Numbered from the stretch's first letter, positions 27,301 through 38,000 are shown. The stretch is DNA of 64,000 nucleotides from Phoronis australis (GCA_002633005.1 NMRA01000045.1:1235552-1299551), one strand, 5' to 3'. Made by a program: numbers and translations. Notes: a model not told the origin generated them from the sequence alone.

Positions 27301-29534
27301 ATTTTTACTCTTTCGTGGTACCTTCTGGATTATATATTTCTCCTGGTAATAGACTTGTATTTATTCTAACTGGTACTTGGTTTACTCTGACAATCCTTAG
27401 ACACATGAACAACTTGCTGTGAATAAATGGCCATCAAACCTTTACTCGACACTCTGTTCAAACACTGACAAATCACATGCCACACTTGGGTAAAATTTTC
27501 AATGTGATTGGTTAATTTTCGAGTCGAGTCCTCAGCAAAGTTCAATGTTGACAGACTCCTGTTAAGTGGTCCTGATTTTGTGTGTGCATGTTGCTCCTGA
27601 TTTTCTGGTCGTTTGCTTTTCTGGTGAACTTGTGAAGTTTGTGAGAAAAGTTGGTGAAAAAGCAGGAAGGAGAAACGACGTCATGAATTGTTACGTATGT
27701 TGTGTCTTACAGAATGTCCAGTTTACGATGGAGGCTCAGCTTAGTCCACGTAGTGCTATTTCCATGGAAACCATCATTCAGCAGCTTGACAAACTTATCA
27801 TTCAAGATAACCTACAGAACACAGATGTCTTTGATTGGATAGAGGTAGTTTGATCTCGCTAGCTTGCTCATGGCTAAGTATTTCATGTTACTTAAACAAA
27901 AATCAGCCATGCCTTGATATATGGAGTATGATGAACAAGATAGGGTCATCTAAATACAATTGTTTTTCTTTTTGCACCTTGACATGCTCCTTTTCTAGTT
28001 CACTATATGTAAGTTGCATAAGTTACCTGAAAGCTTAAATTACCTGTAGTAAATTGGGACAGTTACATTTGACGGTTGAAAAACAAACAATGTGCACGAT
28101 GTCATATTTTATACATTCCAGTGTCTTCTGTTAATGAGCAAATCTATTAAATATGTATTTTATCAAGAATGCATCTTTACATTTATTAGGCCTACGTATC
28201 CCCATCACGAGCCAAAGACCCTCGATTCATCCGGGCACTAATGACGTCTGTTTGCTCAAGTGCAATTGTTGGTAAGCCTGCATGTCCTCAAATCTCTTGA
28301 TTTAACCCTAGCCACTTGTTAACATGAAGCAGAGGACATATGGTATTCACTATCGTCCTGTGGGGACCAACTTGCTCATGCTGGGACAAATACTTGTGGT
28401 TTCAAGTTCAATGTTTTACTTTCGTCACATAATGATTAGCGGTCGATGTAACTACAACTATGATTTTCTCGTAATTATAAGGTACCTGTTCATAATGACC
28501 AGGTAAAAATAGTGTACTGTTACACCCAGCAACCTCTAGGAGATGCTACAGGGTGATAATAAATGTTAATCAAGTCTTATTTTAAGGCAAAGTTTATTAT
28601 TTATTCAGTTGCTGTATTTGCAATCTAATGATGATTTATAATTCTCAGATAGAACTTCGTCTACTTTCGTATTGTACTGTTATTCTTATTAGGTGAAGGA
28701 ACTCAAAGGAAAGCGGATCCCAAAGTAATCAATATGAGGTCCATTCTACTGCAGCGCTACTTAGACCACCATGCTGAGCTAGAATTACAAGCCCTGTACG
28801 CACTACAGGCTCTTGTACACAAACTGCAACATCCTCCAGGTATAGTTCAGATGACAGAAAAAAAATTGAATCTAATACTGGAATTTGAAATAAAAACTTA
28901 ACGGAGACTGACGCAACGTCGCTAACTCTAGTATTTCAAATTCTAGTATTAAATTCATTTTTTCTGTATTTTCTCAGCTGTATGTCTCAAAACTTTCATG
29001 CTTAGTTCAGATTCCAATGCCAAAAGTGAACTGATGGATGAATCTATGGGTTTTGGTCTTATTCTGATTCTTTCCCGGTCTTATTGATAATGTCTAGGGC
29101 AGTAGCGGCTTCACTGCCATCTCCATTAAATTTTCGGAACTGCGAGTTGATCATTATTAATTTATGGGTACAGTAGGCTTACTCACGTTTGACGTTGAAT
29201 GCTAATGGCAGCAAGTAACAAGTTGTCCTATTTGACAAACAGCTACCATTTTGCTGACTGACTACTCATGACTGAAGTACTGTTTTCTAGGCTGTATATG
29301 CATGTTTTACTCAACTCACAATCTTGTCTGTCTGTTCTAGGATTATTGCGAGTGTTATTTGACACACTATATGATGAGGACATTATATCAGAAGACGCTT
29401 TCAAACAGTGGGAAGATAGTAAAGACCCAAGTGAACAGGAAGGGAAAGGCACAGCGTCCAAATCTGTTGTCCAGTTCTTCACTTGGTTAAAAGAGGCCGA
29501 CCCAGAGCCAGATGGTGGCGCTGCAACTAGTTGA
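5200..29534 (+). CDS. EIF4G: Eukaryotic translation initiation factor 4 gamma (eIF4G1/3 type), spliced gene, start codon not found
   Basis: eIF4G is the cytoplasmic scaffold that joins cap-bound eIF4E, the helicase eIF4A, eIF3 and poly(A)-binding protein. I joined 27 exons by GT-AG sites and reading phase: 5871-5999, 7166-7327, 8305-8413, 9114-9337, 9658-10270, 10576-10646, 11584-11773, 14402-14535, 14776-14865, 15137-15316, 15782-15979, 18505-18651, 19257-19336, 19583-19739, 20421-20525, 20740-20884, 21113-21192, 23483-23616, 23956-24141, 24424-24595, 25091-25263, 25552-25759, 26151-26249, 27713-27844, 28190-28271, 28693-28839, 29341-29534. Together they give 1446 codons plus stop, close to the vertebrate length of about 1600 residues. 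A probable further exon is about 5200-5278. Every junction keeps the frame and no exon has an internal stop, so this is a live gene. Domain order matches eIF4G1/3: N-terminal region, eIF4E site, MIF4G, MA3, W2. The initiator exon is missing or unrecognised in 1-5199. Confidence 0.95.
7907..8007. repeat. Pentanucleotide satellite (GTGCA)n, about 20 copies
   Basis: A nearly perfect run of the five-base unit GTGCA lies in the eIF4G intron between exons 7166-7327 and 8305-8413. Because five is not a multiple of three, all frames stay open and give spurious QCSAV or TALHC repeats. The paralogous intron at 46162-46871 does not show the run, so it arose or expanded after the duplication. Confidence 0.95.
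9658..10646 (+). CDS. EIF4G: eIF4G exons for the acidic Pro/Thr/Glu/Val-rich linker
   Basis: Exon 9658-10270 (613 bases, the longest in the gene) encodes a low-complexity acidic linker rich in Glu, Thr, Pro and Val, for example [18 protein letters not shown]. It begins [10 protein letters not shown] directly after the intron. Exon 10576-10646 adds a short Lys/Pro-rich tail ending PPGFKK. The linker corresponds to the poorly conserved stretch between the PABP-side block and the eIF4E site. No copy of these two exons was found in the downstream duplicate. Confidence 0.85.
11584..14535 (+). CDS. EIF4G: eIF4G exons carrying the eIF4E-binding motif
   Basis: Exon 11584-11773 encodes a basic segment ending DLKYKYRE and exon 14402-14535 completes it with the canonical eIF4E-binding site [11 protein letters not shown], which fits Y-x4-L-hydrophobic. 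This motif docks on the dorsal face of eIF4E and brings the scaffold to the mRNA cap. The following KPDGLP is also typical of eIF4G. The intron between them (11774-14401) carries an interspersed repeat at 11911-12930. Both exons have copies downstream at about 59131-59263 and 61589-61722. Confidence 0.93.
11911..12930 (+). repeat. Interspersed repeat with internal units (motif ATGAAATTTGGCA)
   Basis: Within the eIF4G intron, a phrase of the form 'tctccaaaaccctttga ... ttcatgaaatttggca ... gttcctac' recurs in degenerate form near 11941, 12070, 12213, 12510, 12630 and 12798, each followed by 'cctagtggcaattt'. Related sequence occurs at 17905-18440 and 59281-59500 and in reverse at 16495-16990. 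The family is non-coding, and I cannot name it from the sequence. Confidence 0.6.
14776..15316 (+). CDS. EIF4G: eIF4G exons between the eIF4E site and MIF4G
   Basis: Exon 14776-14865 (30 codons) ends in [14 protein letters not shown], and exon 15137-15316 (60 codons) encodes a Gly/Arg-rich start ([13 protein letters not shown]) and the conserved AWKPGSLRK block that precedes MIF4G in eIF4G proteins. Both are phase 0 at both ends. Exon 15137-15316 exists in two further copies in the window, at 43175-43354 and 62506-62682. Confidence 0.9.
15782..20884 (+). CDS. EIF4G: eIF4G exons for the MIF4G (HEAT-1) domain
   Basis: Exons are 15782-15979, 18505-18651, 19257-19336, 19583-19739, 20421-20525 and 20740-20884. 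MIF4G is a HEAT-repeat domain that binds eIF4A, RNA and, near its C-terminal side, eIF3. Family hallmarks are visible: [58 protein letters not shown] and [21 protein letters not shown]. All junction phases agree. None of these exons has a counterpart in the downstream chimera. Confidence 0.95.
16495..16990 (-). repeat. Imperfect tandem repeat related to the ATGAAATTTGGCA family (reverse)
   Basis: Three to four degenerate units of about 110-130 bases follow one another in the intron. Each has 'aaaaactaaaatggccaac', then 'gcagtagccaaatctgtcc', then 'tcaaatttcatc'. The last phrase is the reverse complement of the gatgaaatttg core of the repeat at 11911-12930, so this is probably the same family inverted. 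Confidence 0.55.
17905..18440 (+). repeat. Interspersed repeat, second forward copy
   Basis: The copy starts with an imperfect palindrome (gcacccacatgtttatatga) and continues with 'ctatctccaaaaccctttga' and 'gttcatgaaatttta', then further internal units ending in 'cctagtggcaatttt'. It lies in the MIF4G intron upstream of exon 18505-18651. The same leading palindrome recurs at about 21310-21345, just before the assembly gap. Confidence 0.6.
21113..24595 (+). CDS. EIF4G: eIF4G exons for the RG-rich linker between MIF4G and MA3
   Basis: Exons are 21113-21192, 23483-23616, 23956-24141 and 24424-24595. The first encodes [20 protein letters not shown], matching the conserved 'GGWNTV' region of vertebrate eIF4G. 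The next three are rich in Gly, Arg and Ser (for example [15 protein letters not shown]), with the conserved NRYAAL at the splice junction. The last exon ends [19 protein letters not shown], which begins the MA3 domain. The exons on either side of the N gap join in phase 0, so no coding sequence need be missing. Confidence 0.88.
21365..22267. other. Assembly gap (903 N)
   Basis: A run of undetermined bases lies in the intron between exons 21113-21192 and 23483-23616. It begins inside a copy of the interspersed repeat (palindrome near 21314-21340 and a 'ccgtccgtccg' run), so the repeat probably caused the assembly break. Confidence 0.99.
22268..23482. other. eIF4G intron remainder after the gap; nothing recognised
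   Basis: No open frame with protein-like composition, no transposon end and no RNA gene was seen here. The segment ends at the acceptor of exon 23483-23616. Confidence 0.6.
24424..25759 (+). CDS. EIF4G: eIF4G exons for the MA3 (HEAT-2) domain
   Basis: Exons are 24424-24595, 25091-25263 and 25552-25759. MA3 binds eIF4A a second time and modulates its activity. The sequence shows helices typical of the family: [48 protein letters not shown]-like [12 protein letters not shown], and then [20 protein letters not shown], close to the eIF4G1 sequence. Phases at the junctions are 0, 2 and 0. No MA3 exon is present in the downstream duplicate within the window. Confidence 0.93.
26151..29534 (+). CDS. 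EIF4G: eIF4G exons for the C-terminal W2 domain (HEAT-3), with stop
   Basis: Exons are 26151-26249, 27713-27844, 28190-28271, 28693-28839 and 29341-29534. The W2 domain of metazoan eIF4G binds Mnk kinases, which phosphorylate eIF4E. Hallmarks are [48 protein letters not shown] and the acidic/aromatic box [20 protein letters not shown], with [12 protein letters not shown] near the end. The stop codon TGA is at 29532-29534. The second and third of these exons are duplicated at 63066-63197 and 63521-63602. Confidence 0.95.
26481..26702 (-). mobile_element. LINE (L1/Tx1-like) fragment, C-terminal ORF2 piece, antisense in intron
   Basis: The minus-strand frame reads [20 protein letters not shown] and later [17 protein letters not shown]. 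This matches the common end of L1/Tx1-type ORF2 proteins, where an 'HLFWxC...FWxxV' block is followed by a hydrophobic 'LLGKxYIY'-like block. It is a short, truncated, non-functional remnant in the eIF4G intron 26250-27712, opposite to gene orientation. The clade assignment is inferred from pattern only. Confidence 0.55.
28854..28967. repeat. Foldback element in intron (arms of about 36 bases)
   Basis: The segment 28854-28892 (acagaaaa...gaatttgaaata) and the segment 28932-28967 (tatttcaaattc...ttttttctgt) are near-perfect reverse complements separated by about 40 bases. It resembles a very short MITE or a foldback insertion just downstream of exon 28693-28839. Confidence 0.75.
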
Positions 29535-30095
29535 CATCGGCAATGTGACATAAAAAACATGTGACATCACAAGTGAAGCTTCGTACAACTCGATGGTCTT
29601 TTACAGCAAGATGCAGAGAACGAGATTTAAAGTAGTTGCAGTTTTCGAAACCATTCAGCCTAGAGTGCCCCCAGATGACATACATCAAAATTTGTTGTTG
29701 TTTTTGATAAAACAATGTTTCCAACACCCACTGAATGACTCGCTGGTGCTAATTTATGGGCACTCTGTCCTGTTCTCCCTGCAGTGATTTAAAGCTGCTC
29801 TCTTTTACAGTTACCTTGTAATGGTAGAGTCATCATCAGGTTACAGTTGTTGAATATAAACATGGCCACCAATAAGGGAGCATATGAAATATATTCATAA
29901 CTATTGTGATATGCTCGGCTTGTTATTATATTGTCCCCCTTTGTTATTTAGCTTAGTAATTTAATAATGATTTATATCAAGTGGCCTACTGCAACTACAA
30001 GTAATGTCTGTTTTTCATCAGACAAAACTACTGGCGCTCTCTGGTGTGTATGTTAATGTGAAGGGTTTGTAAATAAAGTGGATATACTATTATCT
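29535..30095 (+). other. EIF4G: eIF4G 3' untranslated region with polyadenylation signal
   Basis: The region follows the TGA stop. A canonical AATAAA lies at 30072-30077, followed by a T/G-rich stretch, so cleavage is expected near 30090-30100. No other gene is visible before the repeated DNA that follows. Confidence 0.65.
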
Positions 30096-30665
30096 GTTTG
30101 TCTTTTTGTTTCTTAATGTTTTTGTTGTGGAAACGTGAATTTGAGCCTCTTGTGGTGTGAGGTAGTCAACCACAATGTGGTCGCATATTGCTGTCATCCT
30201 GTCCGGGTTTCTGCTCTGGGTGTCCAAAAACCCCTGATAGGATCTGGATAGAATGTTTAAATTGTTTTGAGGCATCACTGGAGCGGCTCGTGCATGCCAT
30301 TGTTTTAAGAGAGGAGTGTTTCGGAATGATGTAAAGTACCATTCGACGGATTTCAAGAAACGGGATACATTGCAAGCACTAATGCTGTTTTGATCACGAC
30401 AAGAACCAGTTGTGGGATTTCAATGAAAGTTGACTCATGTATGCGACAGTAGTGCGCTGGTATCTGTCGATTTGCGAGTAAATTCAACGCCTGCAGCACC
30501 CCCCACCCACTCTTTCCCAGTGTCCATGTTGCCCAGTTGTCTACTCTATATCTCGAGAATCCCAGGTAGAATCTCGGTGCAATTATGCGCCGTCTTTTCA
30601 CTGTGCCTTTCCCTCGGGATCAGGGGAGCAAATCTGCTTGTGAGTGTGCCTTTCTGGATAAGGAG
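30096..30665. repeat. Diverged interspersed-repeat DNA left of the 3.7-kb element
   Basis: The phrases 'gtgtccaaaaacccctgatagg', 'tatctcgagaatccc' and 'ctttccctcgggatcagggg' recall the repeat at 59281-59500 (for example 'gcccttccccaggggtcagg' at 59470). No coding exon was recognised. Confidence 0.4.
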
Positions 30666-31797
30666 CCGGCCAACCCGCGATCGAGAACGCCCGGAAGGTG
30701 ATCGCCAAACGAAATTTGGCGCGAGAAGCGAAACCAGGCAAGGCGAGTAAATTTGACGAATTTTCTTTGTTTTTACTTCCAATGTGAAAACAAACGTGAG
30801 TTCTAGGCGTAACATTGAGGAAGGGCAGGTAGAGGTTTAGGCTAGTGTCTTCCAATAACTGCAGAAAAGTTTCGCATGAGCCGAAAGTGATTTGTATGTC
30901 ATTTTGGCAAATTGCGGTAATTTTTGGCACTAAATCAATAAATTGACAATGAAGTTATGAGGGAATGACGAGTGGAAATATAACGCAACGCTTGTTTTTT
31001 GTAGTTTTGTCAGGATCTCTGAATTTTCGACACTTTTTTGTTGAAAGATGCGATCGAGAACGCAAATGTAAGCTATCGGGAACGCAAATTAGTGTTTGTT
31101 TATGCGATCGGGAACGCATCGTGGTGTGTCTAACAATAATGAACTTTTCCATGCGCGCACCCAGCCTTCGAACCCCCACCCCCGGGTGCACGCATGTTTT
31201 CACTTATAAAACGTGAAAAAGGTTACAAAATAACTGTGGTGCAATGAATTAATAACGTCTTGCGTCATTACTGTGTTACTTTCGTACCAAAACTAAACAA
31301 TGGCAGTAAATCGCCATGAGCACTACATGTACATCAAGCATCCTATTTTAGTTATAAATATTTTCACATTAATGAATTTATTTTCATTTCAGGAAACTAG
31401 TTCACTGTTATTGTTAGGGAAGCTTTAACGAGCATGTTACCCACGACGTGAAGGGTTTTGAAATACAGCCACTTTTAGACAAACCTGTGGGAACAAGGGG
31501 TTGTAAACTGAAGACTCACCCAGGAGTTGTTCCATGTAGCGTGTCAGTCAGGGGTAAACAAATTGTTGCAGCAGATGAAAGCGAGTGCTGAATCTTCTTG
31601 CAAAATTGTGACAGCAAAAGGAAAGAAAAACAAATAGCCAATGAGGTCAAAGAATGATAATGAGCTTGCCCATGGGGAGTGCGGCAAGACCATTCACGAC
31701 ATGATTCAAAGACTCCCGCTCATGAAAGTCTGGGATTTAAACAATTATCAAATGTGTAAACTTATGTGCTCAGTGATAATAACAGGTGGGATTTTAG

Positions 31798-32520
31798 TTT
31801 ATTTATTTATTTGTATTTGTATTTGTATTGAAGGCCTCTGGCCCAAAGTACAATAAACAAAACAATTAATCAGGCACATTTGCACAAGCAGTCAACCCAT
31901 TTAAGAGTTGTTCTCGTCTTTTAAGGGCAAAATACACATATTTAACAGCAGATATATCTGGATTAGCGAGCAGGCGTATACAGGATTCTTGAGTTGGATG
32001 CCTCCATTGAACTTCCTTCATAAAACGTGACCTAAGTTCACAATATCCCTTGCAAACCAACAGGAAATGGTATTCATCCTCTACAAGACCATCATTGCAC
32101 GCCATACATAATCTATTGTAATATTCCACTTTCTCGTGTCTACCCACTTCCACTTGTAATCTGTGGTTGGAGCAACGTAAACGAGTAAACGCTTGAATAA
32201 GACTATTGTGTAGCGGTAACTTAAGATATGGTTCAAAACAGTACAGAGTCTTAAAGTTAGAGTAGAATTTAAGTTTTGCATTATGCTCAATTTCTGATCG
32301 CCAACCTTGCTCATAACAGTCATTAACTCTTTGCGCGAAGAAACTTAAAAACGATACTTCGCACGTGACACCTTGATTCAACCAAATTTGGTGGGATTTT
32401 ACTTGATGATCGATACAGAGATGAACAGACTGACTTGTGGCACCCCTGTGGCTTGAAAATACGTTGTGTTTGACTCTTCTGTTTTGTAGTCTTGATCCTA
32501 AGCTCACTGTCCATCTTCAG
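31798..32520 (-). mobile_element. 5'-truncated non-LTR retrotransposon, RT C-terminal zinc-binding region
   Basis: A 213-codon minus-strand frame (31866-32507) contains RLRCSNHRLQVEVGRHEKV, then RLCMACNDGLVEDEYHFL and LVCKGY. This is the C-terminal zinc-binding region (C-x2-C...H...C) seen after the reverse transcriptase domain in many non-LTR elements of aquatic animals. On the minus strand the coding end is followed at 31798-31830 by a simple (AAATAC/AAATA)n tail, as in elements with microsatellite 3' ends. The catalytic RT domain is absent, so it is dead on arrival. It lies inside the 3.7-kb element. Confidence 0.75.
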
Positions 32521-33233
32521 TTCATGATCTTCAGCTAATGTGACATTGAAAAAGATTGAGAGTTATAATACACATATTATATTGTGATTTTCTCAAAACG
32601 TAGTCAACGTGTTGTCTTTAACCGTGACGTCACTTCAACTCGGCACTGAAGTGATTTACTGACACAGGAAATCAACAACATTATAGCATTTCTATTACAA
32701 TTTTAAACTTTTATCACACATACCTCAAAATTGGTCTTACAAAAATATATAAAATATTGCTTTAGGAAAATGAACATTACAAATCCTTTGAACATTTCCT
32801 ACGAATTACTTTTGGTATGTATTAGACTAAACCATCACTGAAGCATATAGACAATGTATTTCTTTAAAAATACTAATTGGTCAAAGTATTGCCCAACGGC
32901 CATTTAAATCCAGTGCTGTAGTGGGACGTAGGCGCAGCCAACCACCTTTTGGCATTTGAACGTAGCGCCTACGCGCGGTAAGTTATGTTCAGTGCTCAAG
33001 GTGATAGGGTGGGCTTTGGGCGCCTACTTACCTCTAATTTTGCCACTACAGCACTGATTAAATCTACCTAAACACTACAAAAATGCACTGGTTCTGTTAA
33101 AGATCCTGTTGAAATAACACAAATATAGAAACAAACTTGGGGAAAAAAGGTTCAAAACAAAACGTCAAAATACTATCACATCAGACAACTACCCGAACCA
33201 TTAACTCTGTAAATCTGAATAAACTACAGAGAC
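32521..33233. other. Interior of the 3.7-kb element; nothing recognised
   Basis: AT-rich sequence without protein-like open frames. A short palindromic echo, 'ccagtgctgtagtgg' near 32913 against 'ccactacagcactg' near 33043, suggests a small foldback. No further feature is supported. Confidence 0.4.
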
Positions 33234-33554
33234 TTAACAACCTTCACCTCTGGACTTAATGATTTCATTCATGACGTTTCTGCTTCTTATGCCTGTAGAA
33301 GTAGCTTTGAGGCATGTCATGCCACATTCACCACAAAAAGAAGTGTCCTCGTGCTGTGACGCAATGTGTCCCGTCAGGCTCACTCTTTCTGTGACACATT
33401 GGTCACAGATAGGGCACTGAATCGACTTGGTTCCTGAGCATGATGCAACATGCTGTATTTTCCTATATGGGTAAAAACATTGACGCATGCAACGGTCAAT
33501 CACTGGGCTGGTAAAGGTCTTGCTTGTTGTAGTGTCACTGTGTTTTATTGCCAT
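33234..33554 (-). CDS. Hypothetical protein or exon with C2H2 zinc-finger motif
   Basis: A 106-codon minus-strand frame contains CPICDQCVTERVSLTGHIAS followed by QH, a C-x2-C-x12-H-x4-H finger, and then CGECGMTCLKA, a possible second half-finger. It could be an exon of a zinc-finger gene captured by the 3.7-kb element, or the remnant of an element-encoded DNA-binding protein. The start MAIKHSD is arbitrary because no upstream context is recognised. There is no evidence that it is expressed. Confidence 0.35.
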   Translation of the reverse strand: MAIKHSDTTTSKTFTSPVIDRCMRQCFYPYRKIQHVASCSGTKSIQCPICDQCVTERVSLTGHIASQHEDTSFCGECGMTCLKATSTGIRSRNVMNEIIKSRGEGC

Positions 33555-34372
33555 GTGGTCATACTAAGTCGATGTCTTAGTTCCTGAACCTAGCTCCACA
33601 ACATCCACAAACACTTCTTTGTGGCACGCAGCATCTGTACTACTCTTTTTTCGGAAGGCGTGTACTTAAACACCCTGAAGGACTAGTCGTGTGGCTACAG
33701 TTCAACTGAAAAATATCAAACGCATTCAGTTATGTTTGTTAGGCTAAATCTCACAAAGAAATCGTGAAAAAAACAACAAAACATATAATTAATAATCAAC
33801 CCATCAACTAATTTAGGGTCCGCATGATTCTAAAATTAATGACATATTACAATAACTTGAACTATTCAGGCCAATGCAGAGAAAAAATGTGCGTTCACGA
33901 TCGCTTTTTGCCGCGTTCACGATTGCAATAGAGAATTAACGATTTCGTTCCCGATCGCCGTCTCGCACACAAGGACCTGCCTGTATTGGCAAATATCTTT
34001 AATTGTTTCACAAATCATAACTAACAAAGGTGTCACCAGGGACGATTAAACTATAAACGTCACACGTCTCTACTTAAGAACCCTGGAATTGCTAACAACA
34101 TACATGTAGAAATAGTCGATTTCTGAGAGGCGCAAGGCATTTTACCGAAAGCCGTTGCTTTATAAGCTCTTTATTTTAAAAAATCAGCAAAAGCCAAGTA
34201 TTATTTCAGATCCACAACAAAGGCTACACTCTGACGCTTTTCTGTGTGTCACATTCGTAGCTAATTAGCCTCTATTTAAGAAGAAAACGACGCTTAAATT
34301 CACCGGGTACGTCACTGTCGTCTGCCATTTTTGGTGCCGGCAAGGTCTCGTTCTCGATCGCGGGTTGGCCGG

Positions 34373-35089
34373 TGTGATGATTCGTATCTATCAGGTTATG
34401 AGTTGATTCCAAACAACAGAAGGTATCAGAGAGGAGTCCCTGATAAAATGCACTGTCTCAGATTTTCCAAACTACGTATAAGTTTTTAAGGACACTCAGA
34501 CTTAGGAGATCTGCAAAATCTGCCGCCCATCAGAGTTATCTTGGGAGTTCTTTCATAAAAATTATTCAAACTTAATACAACAGCGAGAAAATGAGGAGCA
34601 ATTGAAATAAATATCTGTTCTAGAAGTTAGAGACAAATTAATATGAGACAGTTTACAGGAATAGATGGCATTCCGAGTAACATTATATTAATTCACGCCT
34701 GATTCAAGATTTTGTAGTGTAGCCTAGACGTGCCCCCGCCTCTCAGCCCCCGCTTTCTATACGACCCTGTTCAACCGCCCTCACGCAGATTTTGTACACT
34801 ACATCAAAAGTACGTAGGCCTACATTTCTTCTATTAAGTGTCCGTTCCCATCTCGCTCAAACAGACGCCCGAAAACTTGCCGTTTTCAGTAGACCTAGAA
34901 CATCTCGGTTTCATAGAACCGATCGATAATGTGGATGCTGTATAACGACAACGTCGTATTGTTTGCAGTGAACCAATGAGATGCTGCTTTTGATAATGTC
35001 ACGAAGATGTCTACCTGTGTGTCTGTGATGATACCTTTCAGTGCCGAGGCATCATGGATAATGTACATTTACACTATCACCGCATAAGG
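34373..35089. other. Intergenic sequence right of the 3.7-kb element; nothing recognised
   Basis: No conserved frame, RNA gene or repeat end could be supported here. Confidence 0.4.
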
Positions 35090-38000
35090 GCGCTGCAACC
35101 AGTCACCGACAGGTGGCGCTATATGATGTTTTCTCGGAAATTCCCATGGTTGGAAATCTCAGGGAGTGTGCCAGCTGCAAGATTATAAAAGTTTTTAGCA
35201 AGTTTAACCGTTTTTCCACTAGCTAGCTAGTTCGTAGATACACCAACAAAGCCTGGAGCCCATTACTCATCTGCATGTTGAATTCTGACACAAGTGGAAA
35301 GCACATTGGATACTTGGTGCAGACAGGATAAAGTTGCTAGCTACAAGTAGTACAAGTAGTATTATAAATTTACTATTTTAAGTAAATTTTCAACATACTC
35401 ACCTCGTGTAAAAGTTGGTTTACCGACTAAGCCCAACTAGGTATCTCTACCATTCTTAAAATTTATGCATGGTTCCAATGTGAAAACTATGCTTAACCCA
35501 ATTTCTTCTTCTTAAAGTACTAAACATCATATACAGTGACCACCTTAGTCCGGATACCTATCGTCGTCAGGCTCCAATGGTCGTCCGCCATCTTCTTTCG
35601 CGTGCAGCGCAGCCACGCGGGACTTAGCGTTCCAATCTAGAGTGGTCGTCTGCAGGCCTTAGGTACTAACCTCTCTGAACACGCATCGAACTGAGACGAA
35701 AATCGGTACCGTACTTTACCGAATGTTTTTTGAAACCACTTCAAAATTTGTAGATTTTACTAATGCACTTTTTTGTTCATTTTCAGAAGATATTTTCGAA
35801 ATTAAATTTTCTTCAGACGGAACAAAAAACAATACTGGGATTGTTTATGCAATGTATCTATTTGTCCCAGCCACTAACAGACACCTGTTAGGCCAAAGGA
35901 AAAACGCAACTGACTAATGCAACACGCTGTGTGCTTAACAGTTTCGGCCCACGCCTTGATCATCAAAATATTGTCCACTTGTTTTTTATTGCAAAACACA
36001 GACCTGAGCTCAACATTTATGTTGAAATGTTTGGTTAAGGCATTTTGGATTTATTTGAAGAAAACTAAAATACTTGAATTGATAGAGAATGGCCACCAAT
36101 AAAGTAAAGCATTAACTTTATTTCATTATGTTGCATTGTTACATACAACACAGCATGACATAATTAAAAATAAAAGAAGAGATGGAGCAATAAAATGCAA
36201 ATGCAACTTGGGTATTCATTTATTTATTTATGATTGCCTGTTAAAGGTGAGAAAAAATCAAACAGTAGGATATTGGGTAATTTATTAGAACAACTGTATT
36301 GAGGTTCAATGATCAACTTCCGCGGACCAAGTATCAAAGGGTTGCAGTTCTGTTTTGGCTGACAAGGTGTTAACACAGAATGAAGAAAAACTGAAAAGAA
36401 AAAGAAAGACGACAGAGATAAGTGGTGTTAAGAAGAACAAGAGCAAAAAGTCATATAAAGAGGACACAAATAGAAGATCTATCTGGAATAAAACAATAGC
36501 GATTCATTTTCCAGAACTGAAATTCTGAACCAATTTTAATCGATTTAAAAATCGATAAAATATCAGTAAAACAGTTTGTGGTTGAACTAGAATTGTTGTA
36601 AACCACTTTCCACTATTTTCTTGGCCTTTTTCTGTGTGGTTTTCTGTTCTTTCAAAAGACTGCAAAATATGACGACTTTAGGGCTCATTATAAAATGGCT
36701 GACGAAAAGCAGTGCACTGTTGGAACAACTCGGCATAAGTAAAAGAAAACGTTTGAATAAAAGAGTACTATATATTTGTGAAAGTTAAATCAAATGCTAT
36801 TCACAGCATAACTTTGAAGTGGAATAATTTGGTGAGTACGACAACAAGCCGGTTTTATGCTTAGGCGAACGACCTTTGGGTTCCCGAGTATATAGTTGTA
36901 CAGTTCAGACGTTGTAGCTTCATACGCCGGAAGCTTTTAGGCAAATTATGCCTCACACTTTGCACGGCAGGTGGTAGGATATCATATCCCCTGATGTGCG
37001 CAGTGTAAAAATGGCCAGTTACCGATTTTAGGAACTAATATAGAAGCTTCATACGCTGGAAGCTTTTCCGCGAATTATGCCTCACATCGACTGAAACATC
37101 AGTCACGTAATCAATACCTTATGCGCAAAGGGGGACACCTTAGGAGGCCGTCGGAGCTCACTATCTATAAACATTGCATGTAAGTTTAAGACATCCAGTG
37201 GTGGACATCACTCCTTAGACAAATTGTTGTTATTTAGAAATTAAAATTAAGTAGTGTATTTACAGACATATTAAAAATGCATACTGCAGGTTAAAATCAG
37301 TCAAGTACACTGAGTTTATGTCTGAGAATGTTCAGAGCTACTGATCCTACTGTGGAAATTAAAGCAGCATCAGAGGGAGTAGACAATACCACCGTCTTAA
37401 CTGGCAGTAGAGACTGTGGCCATCCCATAGGCCCTCGACACGCTGGAAACTTTTCGACGAATTATGCCTCACACTGATTAAACCATAGAAGTCGTGTTGC
37501 TATAAGTACCTCTTGTGCACATAGGGGACATGGGTCACAAGGCCGTTGTTGCTTTTAACTCTTCCCAGCTTGATAAAGTACTCCCAAAATCAGTTTTTTT
37601 GAACAGTCTTTCCGCCCAAATGAGCAACTGGCTCACGCCAGGGAATATGACGTCATATCCGCTAGCGCGAGCAGTGTAAAAATAGTCAGTTGCTACTTTG
37701 GGCAACTGAACAAAGGACTGCTCGAAAAAAAAGCTTGATTACGAGAGTATTTTCAGTGCCAAGTTTTGCTCGTTACCTTCGGGAACAATGGTGGCTGTCC
37801 GCTGTTAAGTTTTAAATTCGGGGTTTCACAGACGCGACTAAGTTGTTTTTGCATTCGCCTAAAGGAAAGACATTTCGGCAACTTCAAATAAAAAATTGTC
37901 CAACTGTGAGAGGACTTCCATTAATTTGAAGTGTGAATATCACACAATTAGCGCAATGTGTTCTGCTGAGTAAACTGCTTTGTGGAAAACTTGACACCAG

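Larger units (their letters stand above)
30666..34372. mobile_element. DNA-transposon-like element with inverted ends and subterminal motif arrays
   Basis: The left end 30666-30689 begins CCGGCCAACCCGCGATCGAG and the same 24 bases occur in reverse complement at 34349-34372. A 14-base motif, GCGATCGNGAACGC, recurs in the left part at 30677, 31050, 31072 and 31104. Its reverse complement recurs in the right part at 33891, 33913, 33945 and inside the right end. Mirror-image subterminal motif arrays are typical transposase-binding sites of cut-and-paste elements. No clear target duplication was seen and no transposase domain is recognised, so it is probably non-autonomous or degraded. It encloses a LINE fragment and a zinc-finger ORF. 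Confidence 0.6.

Noticed and set aside
31866-32507. Host protein of 213 residues
   Set aside because: The C-x2-C...H...C block and simple-repeat 3' tail mark it as the end of a truncated non-LTR retrotransposon.
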